Origin: Benincasa hispida
Lineage: Eukaryota > Streptophyta > Magnoliopsida > Cucurbitales > Cucurbitaceae
NCBI RefSeq assembly: GCF_009727055.1
Contig: NC_052353.1
Location: 44,340,394-44,404,393 of the forward strand
Direction of reading: 5' to 3'
Length of the DNA stretch: 64,000 nucleotides
Shown here: piece after piece, positions 1-11,813 of the stretch
Layout: each line of letters starts with the position of its first letter
How positions within the stretch are numbered: the stretch's first letter is position 1
The notes under the pieces: generated by a model
Told to the model about the DNA's origin: nothing
Databases searched by the model: none
What the model saw: only the letters and a program-made list of their open reading frames with translations
Position numbers and translations under genes: made by a program

Positions 1-994
1 CGTGGATGATTTCTTTGGTCAATCATCGTTATCCTAATCATGGAGCTGGTTGTCGTCGTTACGTACTCGCAGAACTCACACATGATTATGAAATTGGAGG
101 ATCTTCTTCAAATTTATGATCGAGAGAAAATCAATTCTTGTCATCATTTGTTGGGCCAGGTAAAAAAGCCTTACTCCATTTCAGAAAAACATAACTGTTA
201 CATGTTAAGAGTACTGATAAACTATATAACTTGTAGAAAATTAAAGTAAATGTGGTGTTGACCAACAAAAAATCAAGGAAGGTTATCTTTTCTGTAAGGC
301 CAATAAGAAAGGGAGAATTATTCGAGAAAAAGAGGAGTTTAATGGTTCGCTACTTCTATCCTATAGTAGCATTTGTTGGATGCTATGCTAGAGTGCTAGT
401 TTCAGTAATTTTAACTCATTGAACCTTAGCTGAAGATAATTAATATTTTTTCCCAAGGTTTTGAATTTGATTAAGAAGATATCATGCAAGAAACAGTAGT
501 GTTCATTATTTTATTTCACTTCTTATTTTATTTCATTTATTTCCTGTAACTATCAATGCATCCATGTAGCTTGTTAGTAAATAAGAAGAAGAAAAAAAAA
601 ACTAATCATTCAAGATAGTTTTGCTGACATGTTGGGGATATGCCTAGAAGAATTTTTGACTACCAAAGCATAAGATGAGTACTGCTCTTTTGAATACTTT
701 ACATTATTCCTTTGTTATGAAGTTGAAATTTCTCCTGTGCCCACCTTCTACAATTTAACGGTTGAAGCATTTACCAAATAAACCTTGGGCACACTAAATT
801 TAATCAGTCTGGTCTAAGCTTCCTTATTTTCAGCATTTCGGATTGAGTCTAGTTTCTCGTGTTGCTGTTGTTTTGAGGGCACAAGGCCCTTGTATATTTC
901 TGCATGACAAAATCTTTTGTTTTTTACCAAAAGTCTAATGTTTGTGGTGTCTCTTATTTAAAGAAATTTTCACTCATTAAACTGCTTTTTCCAG

Positions 995-1065
995 CGACGC
1001 TGCAAGTAGGTGACGTTGCAAATACTGCATCAAGAAGCAATTGCTCACTTTGGTATCTTTTAGAG
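995..1065 (+). pseudogene. Unidentified captured exon candidate
   Basis: An AG acceptor at 993-994 after a pyrimidine-rich stretch and a GT donor at 1066 bracket 71 bases with one fully open frame reading TLQVGDVANTASRSNCSLWY then LLE. I do not recognise the protein. It lies in the interior of the CACTA element and could belong to the same host gene as the candidate ending at 2442. Other frames contain stops. It could also be chance. Confidence 0.25.
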
Positions 1066-2321
1066 GTAAAATAGAAGAGTTTCTTGTTTTTTTTTTTACA
1101 CTAAAAGGTAGGTCAGCACGATATTGGTGAATACTTCTAAAAATATGGTCAATAAGGAAATTGTGATGGTTCGTTCAGATTGAGGAATGACCATTTCTTT
1201 GTCAAGTTGCCCTTTTAGACATATTTACTTGTATTAATGTTTATGTATGTGTTCTAAAATTTGGAGTTTTTCCTCCACCATGTTGATATAGATTGAAGGA
1301 GTGCCTGCTTGATTCATCAGATAGAGGTTTCCTGGGATGCTACTTTAAAACCCTGAATCATACTTTAAAATTGGTCAGATATTTGCCATCACGAATTTCA
1401 CCAAATATGGGCTGATTACGTGATTGTTAATTCACTTGAAAGTATCTTAGAAAGAAGAAGAAAAGTGAGGAGGAACATGGCCACAAACCAATGAGTTACC
1501 TGTGGAACCTCATAATTCAAACTTCCAGTTTAATATTTTTTTCACGATTTAATTGTCTCCAAATCTTTCGTTTGTAGGTTGTAGAGGCAAAAGTTCATCA
1601 ATTGAATTTTTCACTTAAACGCATATTCTTATCGTTAAGCAGATAGTAGTAAGATGTATTCAGAAATTAAACATCTTCATAAAGTTTTAGCAACTTTTCC
1701 GTGTAAAAACCATATTTCTCTTAATTCAGCCAGACCCGTAGCTGAAGCATTGGAGTCTAGTTGGTGATACTGATCCCATGGATGGAAGACCAGATTCAGC
1801 CGAAGTAGATACCGAGGTGTTTGTATTCTCTTGTTAGTCAACATTATAAATTTAATGGAAGTGATTGATGATCATGTATTGACTTATCATCAGAACTAAC
1901 AATCATCTTTTGGCTTTTATGCCTAGTTCGTATGCTGCCTATATATTGGAATAATTTTAGGAAACATCTCCATCTACCCTTATATATCTTAAATATTAAT
2001 AACATTCTTACCCATGTGCGAAGCGTGCCAATGCTAGAACAAGCACCAATCCACCCAATAATAAGTTATTGATCTTCCCAATCAACCATCAAGGGAGCAT
2101 GTGGGTTCCATTTTCTCGAATAAAATTGGGAAAGCCAAAGAATCTTCATGAAATTATTGAAAACTTAGAAAATAAATTTTGCTTCATGGCATTTGTTTCC
2201 TTTTTTGATAATAAGCATGCAATTAGTTGGATAAAACGTAGCTGATTTAACTGAATGTCGCAATATCATTTCTCTCATTTGATTCTTTTAGAAATCTTTA
2301 AATTGTTTTTCATTACAAATT

Positions 2322-2442
2322 CTATTTTGGACGGTGGGCTGATGTAGAATCTCTCGTCAAGGAACTGCAAAATACTAAAGGTATCGAGGCTGTATCCAAA
2401 GGGCGTTTTTTCCTTAGCCTTGGATTGGCTCCAACCTTTCAG
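2322..2442 (+). pseudogene. Unidentified captured exon candidate
   Basis: About 120 bases are open in one frame and end at a good donor (CAG/GTAAAA, 2442/2443). The peptide contains RWADVESLVKELQNTKGIEA followed by VSKGRFFLSLGLAPTFQ, which looks like real protein-coding sequence, but I cannot name the family. The 5' limit is unclear because no acceptor sits next to the open frame. The following 1.2 kb is intron-like and AT-rich. It includes a 114-codon open frame at 2562-2906 with no recognisable motif. Confidence 0.35.
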
Positions 2443-3632
2443 GTAAAATGGCAACCCTTTTCTTTTCTTTTCTTTTCTTTTCTTTTCCTTTTTTCATCAT
2501 GAGGATAATATTTGAAACTTAAACAAAAAGGAAAATTCTCCCCATCTTATCCCAAGCTTTCATGCAATCTATAGTATATGTAGTGAATGAGTATTATCTA
2601 GTTCCTTATATTTATATGGTCTTAGGCATAGCTCAGTGTCTACAGATCATTTTCCACCAAACTCTCCATTTGATGCAGCTTTATATGGCTTCTATGTATG
2701 AAAATCAGTATAAATTACTTGCTCGATCTGGAAACAAAGTACAAGTGGTAAATATTCAGAAACATTACTCTTTTGCCATTGCCAAAAAAGTCACTAAAAT
2801 TCTTATGAAGCTTGGGACTAAGAGTCAATTGTACAAAGGAATAGGCTATAGAACTTTGGATTTATACCCTGGTTTGTGGGTTTCGTACCAAGTCCATATA
2901 GCATAGGTTTGGGAGCTTACAAGATCAACAAACTTGTAGCTTGGTAGACTAAACACAAGTTTGACTTCTTAACCATAGATTACATAAGCTGACTCATGAG
3001 CCAAACACCTCCTTAGTTAATTGAAAATATTTTCTTTAATCTTCCGATAGTAAATAGATCAACACTTCCAATTCAACAACTCTAGTTTAAGTTGAAAAGA
3101 AGTATACTTCTGCATTTTTAGGGACCAACTGATCTAAGCACCCCACTCGTTTAAACTTATGTAATCTTGTGATTTTATTTTTGTATGCAATCAAGAGTGT
3201 TATTTGAAATCTGGATATTATATTGTGCAGCTGATGGTTTAGACATCTTTGGATAAAGAAACAATGAAATCAGTTATCTTAACATGCACCAACAGGGTAG
3301 AGTAGCCAGTTTCTTGAGTTTTGTTTTAAAATCAGATGGTAAAATAGCCAAAAATCTTTTGTTTTAAAATTTTAAGAAATTTCAATGCCAATTTCATATT
3401 CGTATCCCTACTTCTTAGCTTAGGAAGGATTATGCATGTTGAAGTGAGAATGTTGTGGGGATACCAGTTACAGTTAAGTTCTACATTTTGCTATATCTAT
3501 TTTAATAATACTTCTTTTCCCAATGTTAGCTTTCTTTTAGTTTCCAGGGGAAAAAAAAGAATCTACGTTTTGCTATATATCTTTTTTAATAATCTGCATT
3601 TTGTTTCATTTTGACGTTTAATTTTGTTTTAG

Positions 3633-3817
3633 ATGATTATGGCGCATCTGAGAATAGGCTGAGTAATTCGATATGAACATGGCCTATGGACCTTGCCTTG
3701 GAATGACTAGAATGGCTCGGTGGGAGCGTGCCTGTAATCTTTGTCCGAACACTCCAAAAGAAAGAGACACTTTTAAAGGCTGGAAAAGTGCAGTTGGAGT
3801 GCTTGTGGGATTCTTGA
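3633..3817 (+). pseudogene. POLD4: DNA polymerase delta subunit 4 (POLD4) pseudogene, last exon
   Basis: POLD4 is the small accessory subunit of replicative DNA polymerase delta in the nucleus. After a TTTTAG acceptor (3632) the exon reads DDYGASENRL, then in a shifted frame FDMNMAYGPCLGMTRMARWE, then in a third frame ETLLKAGKVQLECLWDS and a TGA at 3815-3817. The blocks MTRMxRWERA, (N)xPKE, LLKxGKV and ECLW are the conserved C-terminal signature of the family. At least two frameshifts and a Q-to-stop change (TAA at 3664-3666) show it is dead. The N-terminal half was not found upstream. It sits inside a CACTA element, about 690 bases before the right terminus, so it is best read as a captured fragment. 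Confidence 0.75.
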
Positions 3818-4277
3818 GTTTAAACTACTCTGCTTGCTGTGTTATTTTTGTTTAATGTATGAAGTGCATGCTATACTTTTGGACAAAATGTTCAGCCCCT
3901 GGTTGAAATGATAATCACTATTCATGTGATGTGAATGGGCTAGAAATAGAATGTTTGCTGATGACAGCTTCCTTGGTTATTTACTTCTCAGTTATGTTCA
4001 AAACCTCTTATGAGTAGTTGTATAGTTAAATTTGGCTGATATTTTCCTTTCCTAGTGTTGTTATACTTGAACTTGACATGATGTGTGAATCTGTGATTAA
4101 GACATCTTTCAATTCCTAAAAGTTGAAGAATATTTGTATAAGTACTAGCATTTCAAAATTTTGTCAATGTGATATTGGTGGGTTCCTTATTCTTGGCTAT
4201 CTTATATTTACAACAGAGTAGTGAAAGATTTATGCAGGCATTATGAGCTTGTTAATGTAAAACGGACAGATTTGGGA

Positions 4278-4505
4278 TTCAATGTCGGTTAATAATTAAA
4301 AAAAAAACAGAGGCTTGAATTTTGGATGCAACCGATATTAAAGACCTTTAATGTCGGTTGGAAATTTCACTGAAGGGCTTTAATGTCGGTTGGAAATTTC
4401 ACTGAAGGTCTTTAATGTCGATTGCAACCGACATTGAAGGTTGTGTTATTGAAGACCTTTAATGTCGGTTTAAAACCGACATTAAAGCCCGGATTTCTTC
4501 TAGTG
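4278..4505. repeat. CACTA subterminal repeat array, right end of element 1
   Basis: Direct and inverted copies of a 14-base word, TTTAATGTCGGTTG, recur every 30-50 bases, with palindromic pairs such as AATGTCGGTT..AACCGACATT near 4460-4486. In CACTA elements such repeats are transposase-binding sites; here that role is inferred. Confidence 0.65.
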
Positions 4506-6530
4506 CATGCACAAAATGAAATTGCAGCATGCTTAACAAAGATAATAAAGGGAAAGATCATACATACCTTTGACAACTTATCTTCAAACTCACTTGATCA
4601 CGAACGCTCGAACAATCTCCAAGACTGCAACACATGAACGCTCGAAAAATCTCCAAGACTGCAACACATGAACATTCGAACACAGCGATCGAAACACAGC
4701 ATGATCAACAGCGAACTTTAACATAACAATCACCAAGATCACGAACACAATAAATAGCCTCCAAAATCCTCGACTTAGTCGAGTTGAGTACGAAAACACC
4801 ACAATGGCTACCTTGATATTCTCGGTGTGAGAATCCAGAAGTGTGGGCTCTACGTGGACTTGGTTAGAGGAAGAGACCAGAGGAAGAACAATCGTGTAAA
4901 CGATTGAGCAAGTGGGAGATGACAAAGGTCTATCGTATAGTGATGCCCAATCATTTAACAAATGCTCTGCGATCGTTTAGCAAGAGCTCTGCGATCATTT
5001 AGCTAATGGCCAGCTGAGTGAACTATCGTGTAGTGTCACTCCATGATCGTTTAGTCTCTATTCAACTATTATTTAGTGAATCTTATCCACTTGACAGCCT
5101 TTCTGTGAGAACTTCCTGAGAATTGAAAATCTCAAATCTACTACTACTAAATTTAGGAAAACATTTTTCCTTTTATCTCATGGTTACCATGAAACTACCA
5201 ATAACCTCTCACTCAATTGGTTATTAGAGAAAAAGATATAATTATCCAATAATTAATATTTTTTTTAATACATATGATAACCAACTTATCATACTCTATT
5301 TATAACCTATAGTTTTAATATTTCATCTCATGAACTATGTAAACCATAGTTCTTTTTCTATTTCATGGTCCTTAATGTAAATCTCATTTACAATAATCCT
5401 CCACTTGATGTATCTCATATATCACACCGATCATATCATATATAATCGAATTACCTCTTGTCAATTTGATCATTTCAAATCAACACCAAGAACTAATTCT
5501 CAACTTGAATCCATTGAGCTACCAAGGGGACCTTATGGACCTGTAGCTCGAAGCTCTAACGAACGTGAATAACTGACTAAGCTCTCCAGTCATGGGATCC
5601 ACCATCCGTTAACTGCCAAACACTCCACTAAAGATCGACAATTGAACTCTCCTTACTACAGATATATTATGCGTCCATATCAACCAATCAATAGTTCGAT
5701 AATCTTTCATAGATCATTCATAAGTACAGCTCGGTCAATAACCATTATGCCCTTGTAGTTACATCTAACTCCTTAAGTACCACTGATCCCTCTAATGAAC
5801 ATAAGTCATAGTCCCACTATGACTGAGTTCTCTCTTCTAAAGAGAAGTTGTGGCCACTATGTTCAGACCTGGAATCAATCCTTAAGGAAGCAATCTATCT
5901 ACTTACTCCTACTTCGGGGAAGGAGTGAATTCCATCTGGTGTAACTGAGTTCCCAGCTCCCAAATCAGATAAATCCCCAAAAAGTTAGGCATGTTAAGTT
6001 GGCAATCTGGCCATTCTCACTCATACTAATCAAAGGATCGCCCTCAAAGGCAGGAGTTCCCATAACACTCAGGATTTAGGTCATGTCATCTATGGTCGTT
6101 TAGGTTAGATGTAAGTCTCAAGTATCAACAAAGTTATATATGGAGACTAGTCATTTCGTGGTCTGGTCTTATACAAACTCTTTGTATATAACACCCCCAC
6201 TTTCATGTCTTCATATGAATGGTCAGGATCTATCATCTGTAGTAGTTCACAAAACTTGCAAACCTCTACAAAGCAGGCCTTATTCGTAGTTTCACTAGGA
6301 TCAGGTATCCCTCCTTAATCCTTATACTACAGACCTATTTAGGTTATCACTTAAGACATGGTCCACTTGTTTATCTCATAGACATTCATAAGTTTACATA
6401 CAATAATCATGGAGCTTTGTTTATTGGATATGAGTAAATGCCAAATAAAATAACTCTTATTTTATTCATAATAATGTGTATAGGCTAGAAGCTACGAGAC
6501 TCCAAGAGAATTAGAACACTAATCCCAACA
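4506..6530 (-). mobile_element. Ty1/copia-type LTR, minus strand, U5 end truncated
   Basis: The right edge, AATCCCAACA at 6530, is the inverted TGTTGGGATT start of an LTR. The body matches (as complement) the plus-strand LTR at 51755-53359: the block around the word TATTCTCGGTGTGAGAATC, the U5 piece before the CACTA junction, and an ACGATCGTTTAG cluster at 4883-5065. The U5 end breaks off exactly at the CACTA terminus (4505), so the CACTA element inserted into or replaced that end. A 123-codon minus frame (4590-4961) inside it is not a gene. Confidence 0.6.
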
Positions 6531-6703
6531 ACTTAAAACATGATCCATCCGTATTTCTCTACATACATGTTTAGTTTATCGGTTTGTGATTAATGTAACA
6601 AAAATTGTAATAAAATATCATATATTTTATTATAAACAATGAGTTTATACATAACATTTACGACCTATAGGACACTATGAGATTTAAGGCATCAAACCGA
6701 AAA
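6531..6703 (-). mobile_element. Fragment of an older LTR, minus strand
   Basis: Read on the minus strand, a purine-rich tract (AAGTGGGATAT) is followed by GGTTTGATGCCTTAAATCTC, the same opening words as the LTRs at 35943 and 61668. It is cut at 6531 by the neighbouring LTR, which implies nesting. Confidence 0.5.
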
Positions 6704-7268
6704 ATATCCCACTTGACCTAAAGCTAGTAAGGTGTACAATATAGTCAAAATAAAAAGTACACAAATAATAAACTAGGGCATAAACATGTGCCGAGTAGAA
6801 AATCTCCTACTTGGCCTAGTCTAGACGTGGCCTATCTAATAGACCCATACATTGTAGGTGACCCTCAAACTCCTTAGTCGTGAGGGCCTTTGTAAACGAA
6901 TTGGTAACGTTGTGCTTTGAAGCTATATGCGTGACGATTACATCTCCTCGATGCACAATATTTCATGTGAGATGATACTTCCGCTCTATATGCTTCTCGC
7001 ACTTGTCACACCTAGGCTTTCGAGAATTAGCCATAACACCACTATTATCACAATAAAGTGTGATGGGCTTCGACATATCTAGAATGACTTCCATATCAGT
7101 CAAGAACTTCCTGAGCCATACAGCTTCCTTAGCAGCTTCACAAGCCGCTACACATTCAGACTCCATGGTGGAGTGAGCGATGCACCCTTGCTTGGTGCTT
7201 CCCTAGACTACAGCTCGTCTGTTAAGAGTGAACACTGATCTTGATTATGGATTTCCTAGAATCCTTAT
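6704..7268 (-). pseudogene. Ty1/copia RNase H remnant
   Basis: On the minus strand the region encodes the end of a copia polyprotein: SVFTLNRRAV, KQGCIAHSTMESECVAACEA, AKEAVWLRKFLTDME and ITLYCDNSGVMANSR, followed after a stop by NIVHRGDVIVTHIASKHNV. The STMESE (usually STMEAEY) and DNSGA blocks are hallmarks of copia RNase H. Several stops interrupt it. It is followed directly by its LTR start near 6703, and its upstream part is cut by the LTR at 7269-9121. Confidence 0.75.
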
Positions 7269-9121
7269 TGAAGGAACCACTGTGAAGGGATTGCAACAGA
7301 AGCGGATCATTCCAATTCTCAATTGATTTGAAAAGAAAACAATTTACAGTATATGCTTTGGGGAAAATTAAAATCATACAACATGCCCCCCCCCCCCCCC
7401 AAAAAAAAAAAAAAAAACAAAACAAAAAAGGTTTATGAAAACTTACCCTTGAAGACGTTCTTCAAACGAATCCTTCGAACACTACCACAATGGAGTCCTC
7501 AGTATTATCTGACGATAATCTAGGGGGTGTGGGCTCTAGAGTGTTTTTTGATTGAAGGAGAAAGAAGGATTTGAGAGAAAAATCTTGTGAAAGCAAAGAA
7601 CTAAAAAAAAAAACTTACAGAGATCAACTTTCTTCCTGTCTTTTTTTTCTTTTCTCTTTTGCTGGTTTAATAATGAGAGACCTCCACCACTTTTTACTTG
7701 AGTTGTATAGAGAAAAAGATGAGGAGAGAGTTAATTAAAACTATAAAAAATATATATAATAACCAATTTTTTATATATTATGCAATCATATGTTATATCA
7801 TATGTAACATATAACATATAGTTTAATATTGTATCATATACAATATATAACCTATAGTTTCTTTTATCTCTCTAATGGTATTTAATATAAATCATATTTA
7901 CATTAAATTTTAATTATAGGAATCTAATTCATTTAATTAATATTTGAATCATATTTAAACATTTAATTCCTCTCATAAATTCTTCATATTATAATGTATC
8001 AAATACATTATAGTAATTATATCACATACAATTACATAAACTTAATTATATCATATATAATTAATATACTCAATTAATTTGAACAATTCAAATTAATCTA
8101 AAACTTGATTCTCAAAAAATCCGATGAGCTAACGAGGGGACCTCATGGACCTGTAGCTTAAAGCTCCAACAGTTCGTGAATAATTAATTAAACTCTTTAA
8201 TTAAATTATTCACCATCCGTTAACTGTGGGGCACTCCAGTAAAGATCGACAGCTACATTCTCCACACTACAGATATGCTTTTGTGTCTATTGGATAGAAT
8301 CAATCCACAGTACGACGACCGTTCACAAATTTCTCGTAGGTACAGCTGGATGAATTTACCGTTTTCCTCCTGTAGTTATATCAAACTTCTTAAGTACCAC
8401 TAATTCCTCTAATGAACAATAAATTATAGTTTCACTATGACTAACCCCTATCGGCCAGGAGAGGGTGTGGCACTAATGTGTTCAAGCCCTGGAATCAGCC
8501 CTTAAGAGAGAAAGTTATCTACTTCCCGAACATAACTTTCCCCAACATTGGGGAATGAGTAGGCATGTTGAGTCGGCGATCTTGCCACTCTTACCCATAC
8601 AAATCAAAGGACCACCTTCATAGGCACGAGTTCACAACTCACGCAGGATTCAGGTCATTTTACTTATGGTCATCTTGATGAAATGGAAGTCTTTATTAAG
8701 AACGGTGTTATATAATGAGACTACTCATTTCATGGTCTGGTCTTATACAAACTTCTTTGTATAGAACATCCCTACTCACATGTCTCCACATGAATAATCA
8801 GAATTAGATCATTTGTAGAAATTTATAACAATTGTAACATCTACAAAGCGGGCCATACTCGTAGTATCACCAGGATAAGGTATCCAACCTTATCCATCTA
8901 CTACAGACCATTTAGGTTATCACTTAAAACATGATCTATCTGTATGTCTCTACATACATGATTAAGTTACGAGATAACCAAGGAACATAGTTTATTAATT
9001 TGTGATTAATGCGACCAAAATTGGAATAAAATATCATATATTTTATTAAATAAACATTGAGTTTGTAAATAACATTTACAAGTTATATGACCTTACGAGA
9101 TTTAGGGTATCAAACCCAACA
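7269..9121 (-). mobile_element. Ty1/copia-type LTR, minus strand
   Basis: The right edge ..AACCCAACA at 9121 is the complement of a TGTTGGGTTTGATACCC LTR start, and the left edge TGAAGGAACC at 7269 is the complement of a GGTTCCTTCA end, the same end as the LTR at 35943-38089. It interrupts the RNase H remnant on its left. The flanking 5-mers (CTTAT and AGTCT) do not match, so it is truncated, rearranged or older. It holds a run of 15 C followed by 17 A at 7386-7417. Confidence 0.6.
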
Positions 9122-9743
9122 AGTCTGATTACCAATATAAAATTAATAAAAATTTCATACGAACAAAGTATATCAACAGTTAATTTAAATGATCATTTTT
9201 TATAGATCAACTAATTGCCGATTGAGTTTAAGGACCATTTAAAATTGTTGATACAAAAAACTTTATACTATGAGGGGAAATAGTAGGAGTCCCTTGTAAA
9301 ATAAAGAAAATTGAACATCGACGTTGGTGTCAAGATACACATATTATGATGCTCAAGTCGGTCTTGAGTTTATGAATAAATTGATAGAAGAAAAGAATAT
9401 AGAATTTTTTAGCATATCTATGATGAATGAGTTTCACCGTTTATATAGATTAGTATAGCACAACTGACATTTCAAGGTGTAATATGACATTTAATGGAAG
9501 AATTCATAATTAATAAGCACTTAAACTACACTTAATTTGAGTTTTAAACATGCTACTCATGAGGTTTTCATAAGAGGGTTTGAACAAGACAATACCTTTG
9601 TAGTTCTCTTCAAAATTTTAGTAGAATTTCTACAAGTTTGAGCTAGATTCTTTAGATAGACCACCAACAAGATCTTCTCAACTATGCTCAAGAAGGAATG
9701 TGTGGTGGAAACACTCTAATCAAGCTGAATTGAGGATGAACTT
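9122..9743. other. AT-rich segment without recognisable gene
   Basis: There is no coding signal on either strand. It lies on the far side of the nested solo LTR from the LTR at 11814-13433 and may be the distal part of that older LTR or its internal region. Confidence 0.3.
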
Positions 9744-9748
9744 GAGAG

Positions 9749-11808
9749 TGAAGAAACTCTTGTCAAAGAGTACCTATGAGCGGAAGCAAGATCGTTTCAA
9801 ATTGATTGTGACGGAAATATAAGCATACATATAAGTTATACATTTTAAAATAAATTACGACATGCTTTCAAAAAATTAAATACAAAGGAACAAGAGACTC
9901 ACCTTTGAAGAACTTTTCTTCTGTTTATCTCTCACTTTTGCTTAGATCAACACCTCTAGTTGTCGCTGCAATGCCAAGCCAATTATTTACCCAAATCTCT
10001 CATTGTCGCTCAGCAAACCAACAGTCTTCTACACGAACAAGCAGCAACTTGGACACCACCACTCAGTGTCCTTGGTATTCTCGGAGTGAGAATCTAAGAG
10101 GCGTGGGCTCTGTTGGATTTGGTAGAGGGATGGAGGAAAGAACGACCGTATTCAATGACCAAGGAAGTGGGAGAAGTTTGAGTCTATCGTATAAACCTGT
10201 GCTTGACGTTTAGTAAAACAAGTCTAATCGTTTAGACGATCGTTTAGTGAATCTCGCTCAGGCGCACGATCATTTAGAAAAATAACACAATCGTTTAGAC
10301 AGACATGCGTGTACATGATCATTTAGGAAAACACTTTGAGCTATCGTGTAGGCTCTTGTGAGCTAAACAATAGGTAGTGTAGAACTTATGAAGCTATTAT
10401 CCGATTCATTCCAAAATGAAAACATTTTTCATTTTATCATTTAAGTTATGAAAACTAAATACAACCTCTCATTTTTACCACGGTTATGGAGAAAACGACT
10501 AATAATTATCTCATAATTGTTTTTAATTATAAATAAATATAATAACTAATTTATCATATTATATTTATAACCTATAGTTTTAATATCACATCATATGCAA
10601 CATTTAAACCATAGTCCTTTTTTCCTGTACTAGATATAAACTCCATATTTATATCCCTTTCCTCCAACTAATGTATCTCATACATAATGCAATTATATCA
10701 TATATAACTCAACTAGTTAATCATATCATATATATACAAACTCCCTCTTGTCAATTTGAACACTCAAACTGACCCAAAAAACTGATTCTCAACTTGAATC
10801 CATTGAGCTACCAAGGGGACCTTGTAGACCCTATACCGTGTTGTAAGCTCCAACAGAACGTGATTAACTAACTAAACTCTTTAGCCACGAGATCCACCAT
10901 CTGTTAACTATTGAGCACTCCATTAAAGACAGACAGTTGTACTCTTCTCACTATAGATATATTTCTGTGTCCATTGGATATAACCAGTTAACAGTGCGAT
11001 AACCCTTCACAGATGCTTGTAAGTACAACTGAGCCAATTTATAGTTTTGCTCCTGTAGTTACATCTAACTTCTTAAGTACCACTGATTCCTCTAATGAAC
11101 AATACATCATAGTCCTACTATGAGTGGATACCTCTCAGGCCACGAGAAGGTGTGTGACGCCACATCGTTCAAGCCCCATAAATCTATGTACTTACCCCTA
11201 CTTTGGGGAAGGAGTGAGTTCCATCTTGTGTAGCTGAGTTCTCAGCTCCCCAATTAGACGAATCCCCAAAGTGGTAAGTTTGAGTCGACAATCTGGCCAC
11301 TCGCACCAATGCAAATAAAAAAAACTGCCCTCAAAGACAGGAGTTACCAGCTCACTCAGGATTAAGGTCATGTTACCTATGGTCATTCTAGTGCAGTGAA
11401 GTTTCTCTCATGAACGGTGTAATACAATGAGACTATACACTTCGTGGTCCAGTCTTATACAAACTCCTTTGTATAGGATGCCCTCGCTCGCATGTCTCTA
11501 CATGAATGATCAGGATCAGACCATCTATAGCACGTCAGAACACTTGTAATAATCTACAAAACGGTCCGCATCCGTAGTGTCACCAGGATAAGGTTTCCCT
11601 CCTATATCCATATGCTACAAACCATTTTGGTTATCACTTAAGGCATGATCCACCTGTATGTCTCCACATACATGCTTAGTTATAACGACAACCAGGGATT
11701 TTAGTTTATTGGTTTATGGTAAAGCAAATAAAATATCTCATGTTTCATAGACTACAATGAAGAAAAAGAGAGAGGGTATCAACAAGAGTTTAGGGCATCA
11801 ACTTAACA
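9749..11808 (-). mobile_element. Solo LTR (Ty1/copia type) with GAGAG target-site duplication
   Basis: The 2,060-bp unit starts TGAAGAAACTC and ends ..ACTTAACA (complement of a TGTTAAGT..TTCTTCA LTR) and is flanked by identical 5-mers GAGAG at 9744-9748 and 11809-11813. That is the footprint of an integrated element that lost its interior by LTR-LTR recombination. An ACGATCGTTTAG-word cluster lies at about 10160-10370, and the TTCTCGGAGTGAGAATC block at about 10078-10095. A 102-codon plus frame (9905-10213) within it is not a gene. Confidence 0.75.
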
Positions 11809-11813
11809 GAGAG

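Larger units (their letters stand above)
1..4505. mobile_element. CACTA (CMC/EnSpm) non-autonomous transposon, right part only
   Basis: The right terminus is TTCTTCTAGTG ending at 4505, the inverted form of a CACTAGAAGAA terminal repeat. The 230 bases before it are packed with copies of TTTAATGTCGGTTG and its complement, the subterminal-repeat organisation of CACTA elements. An almost identical right end occurs at 18240-18489. No left terminus (CACTACAAGAA) is found upstream, so the element starts outside the window. No transposase is visible. The interior holds decayed host exons (unidentified ones at 995-2442, POLD4 at 3633-3817), making it a gene-capturing element. It adjoins and truncates the LTR that starts at 4506. 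The left limit is inferred. Confidence 0.6.

Noticed and set aside
40..249. 69-codon plus open frame at the window start
   Set aside because: No motif, no conserved composition; lies in the decayed CACTA interior, and other frames look equally plausible.
2562..2906. 114-codon plus open frame
   Set aside because: No recognisable domain; inside intron-like sequence of the transposon interior. A competing frame (DHFPPNSPFDAALYGFYV) is just as protein-like.
4590..4961. 123-codon minus open frame
   Set aside because: Falls in LTR sequence that recurs elsewhere without a conserved frame.
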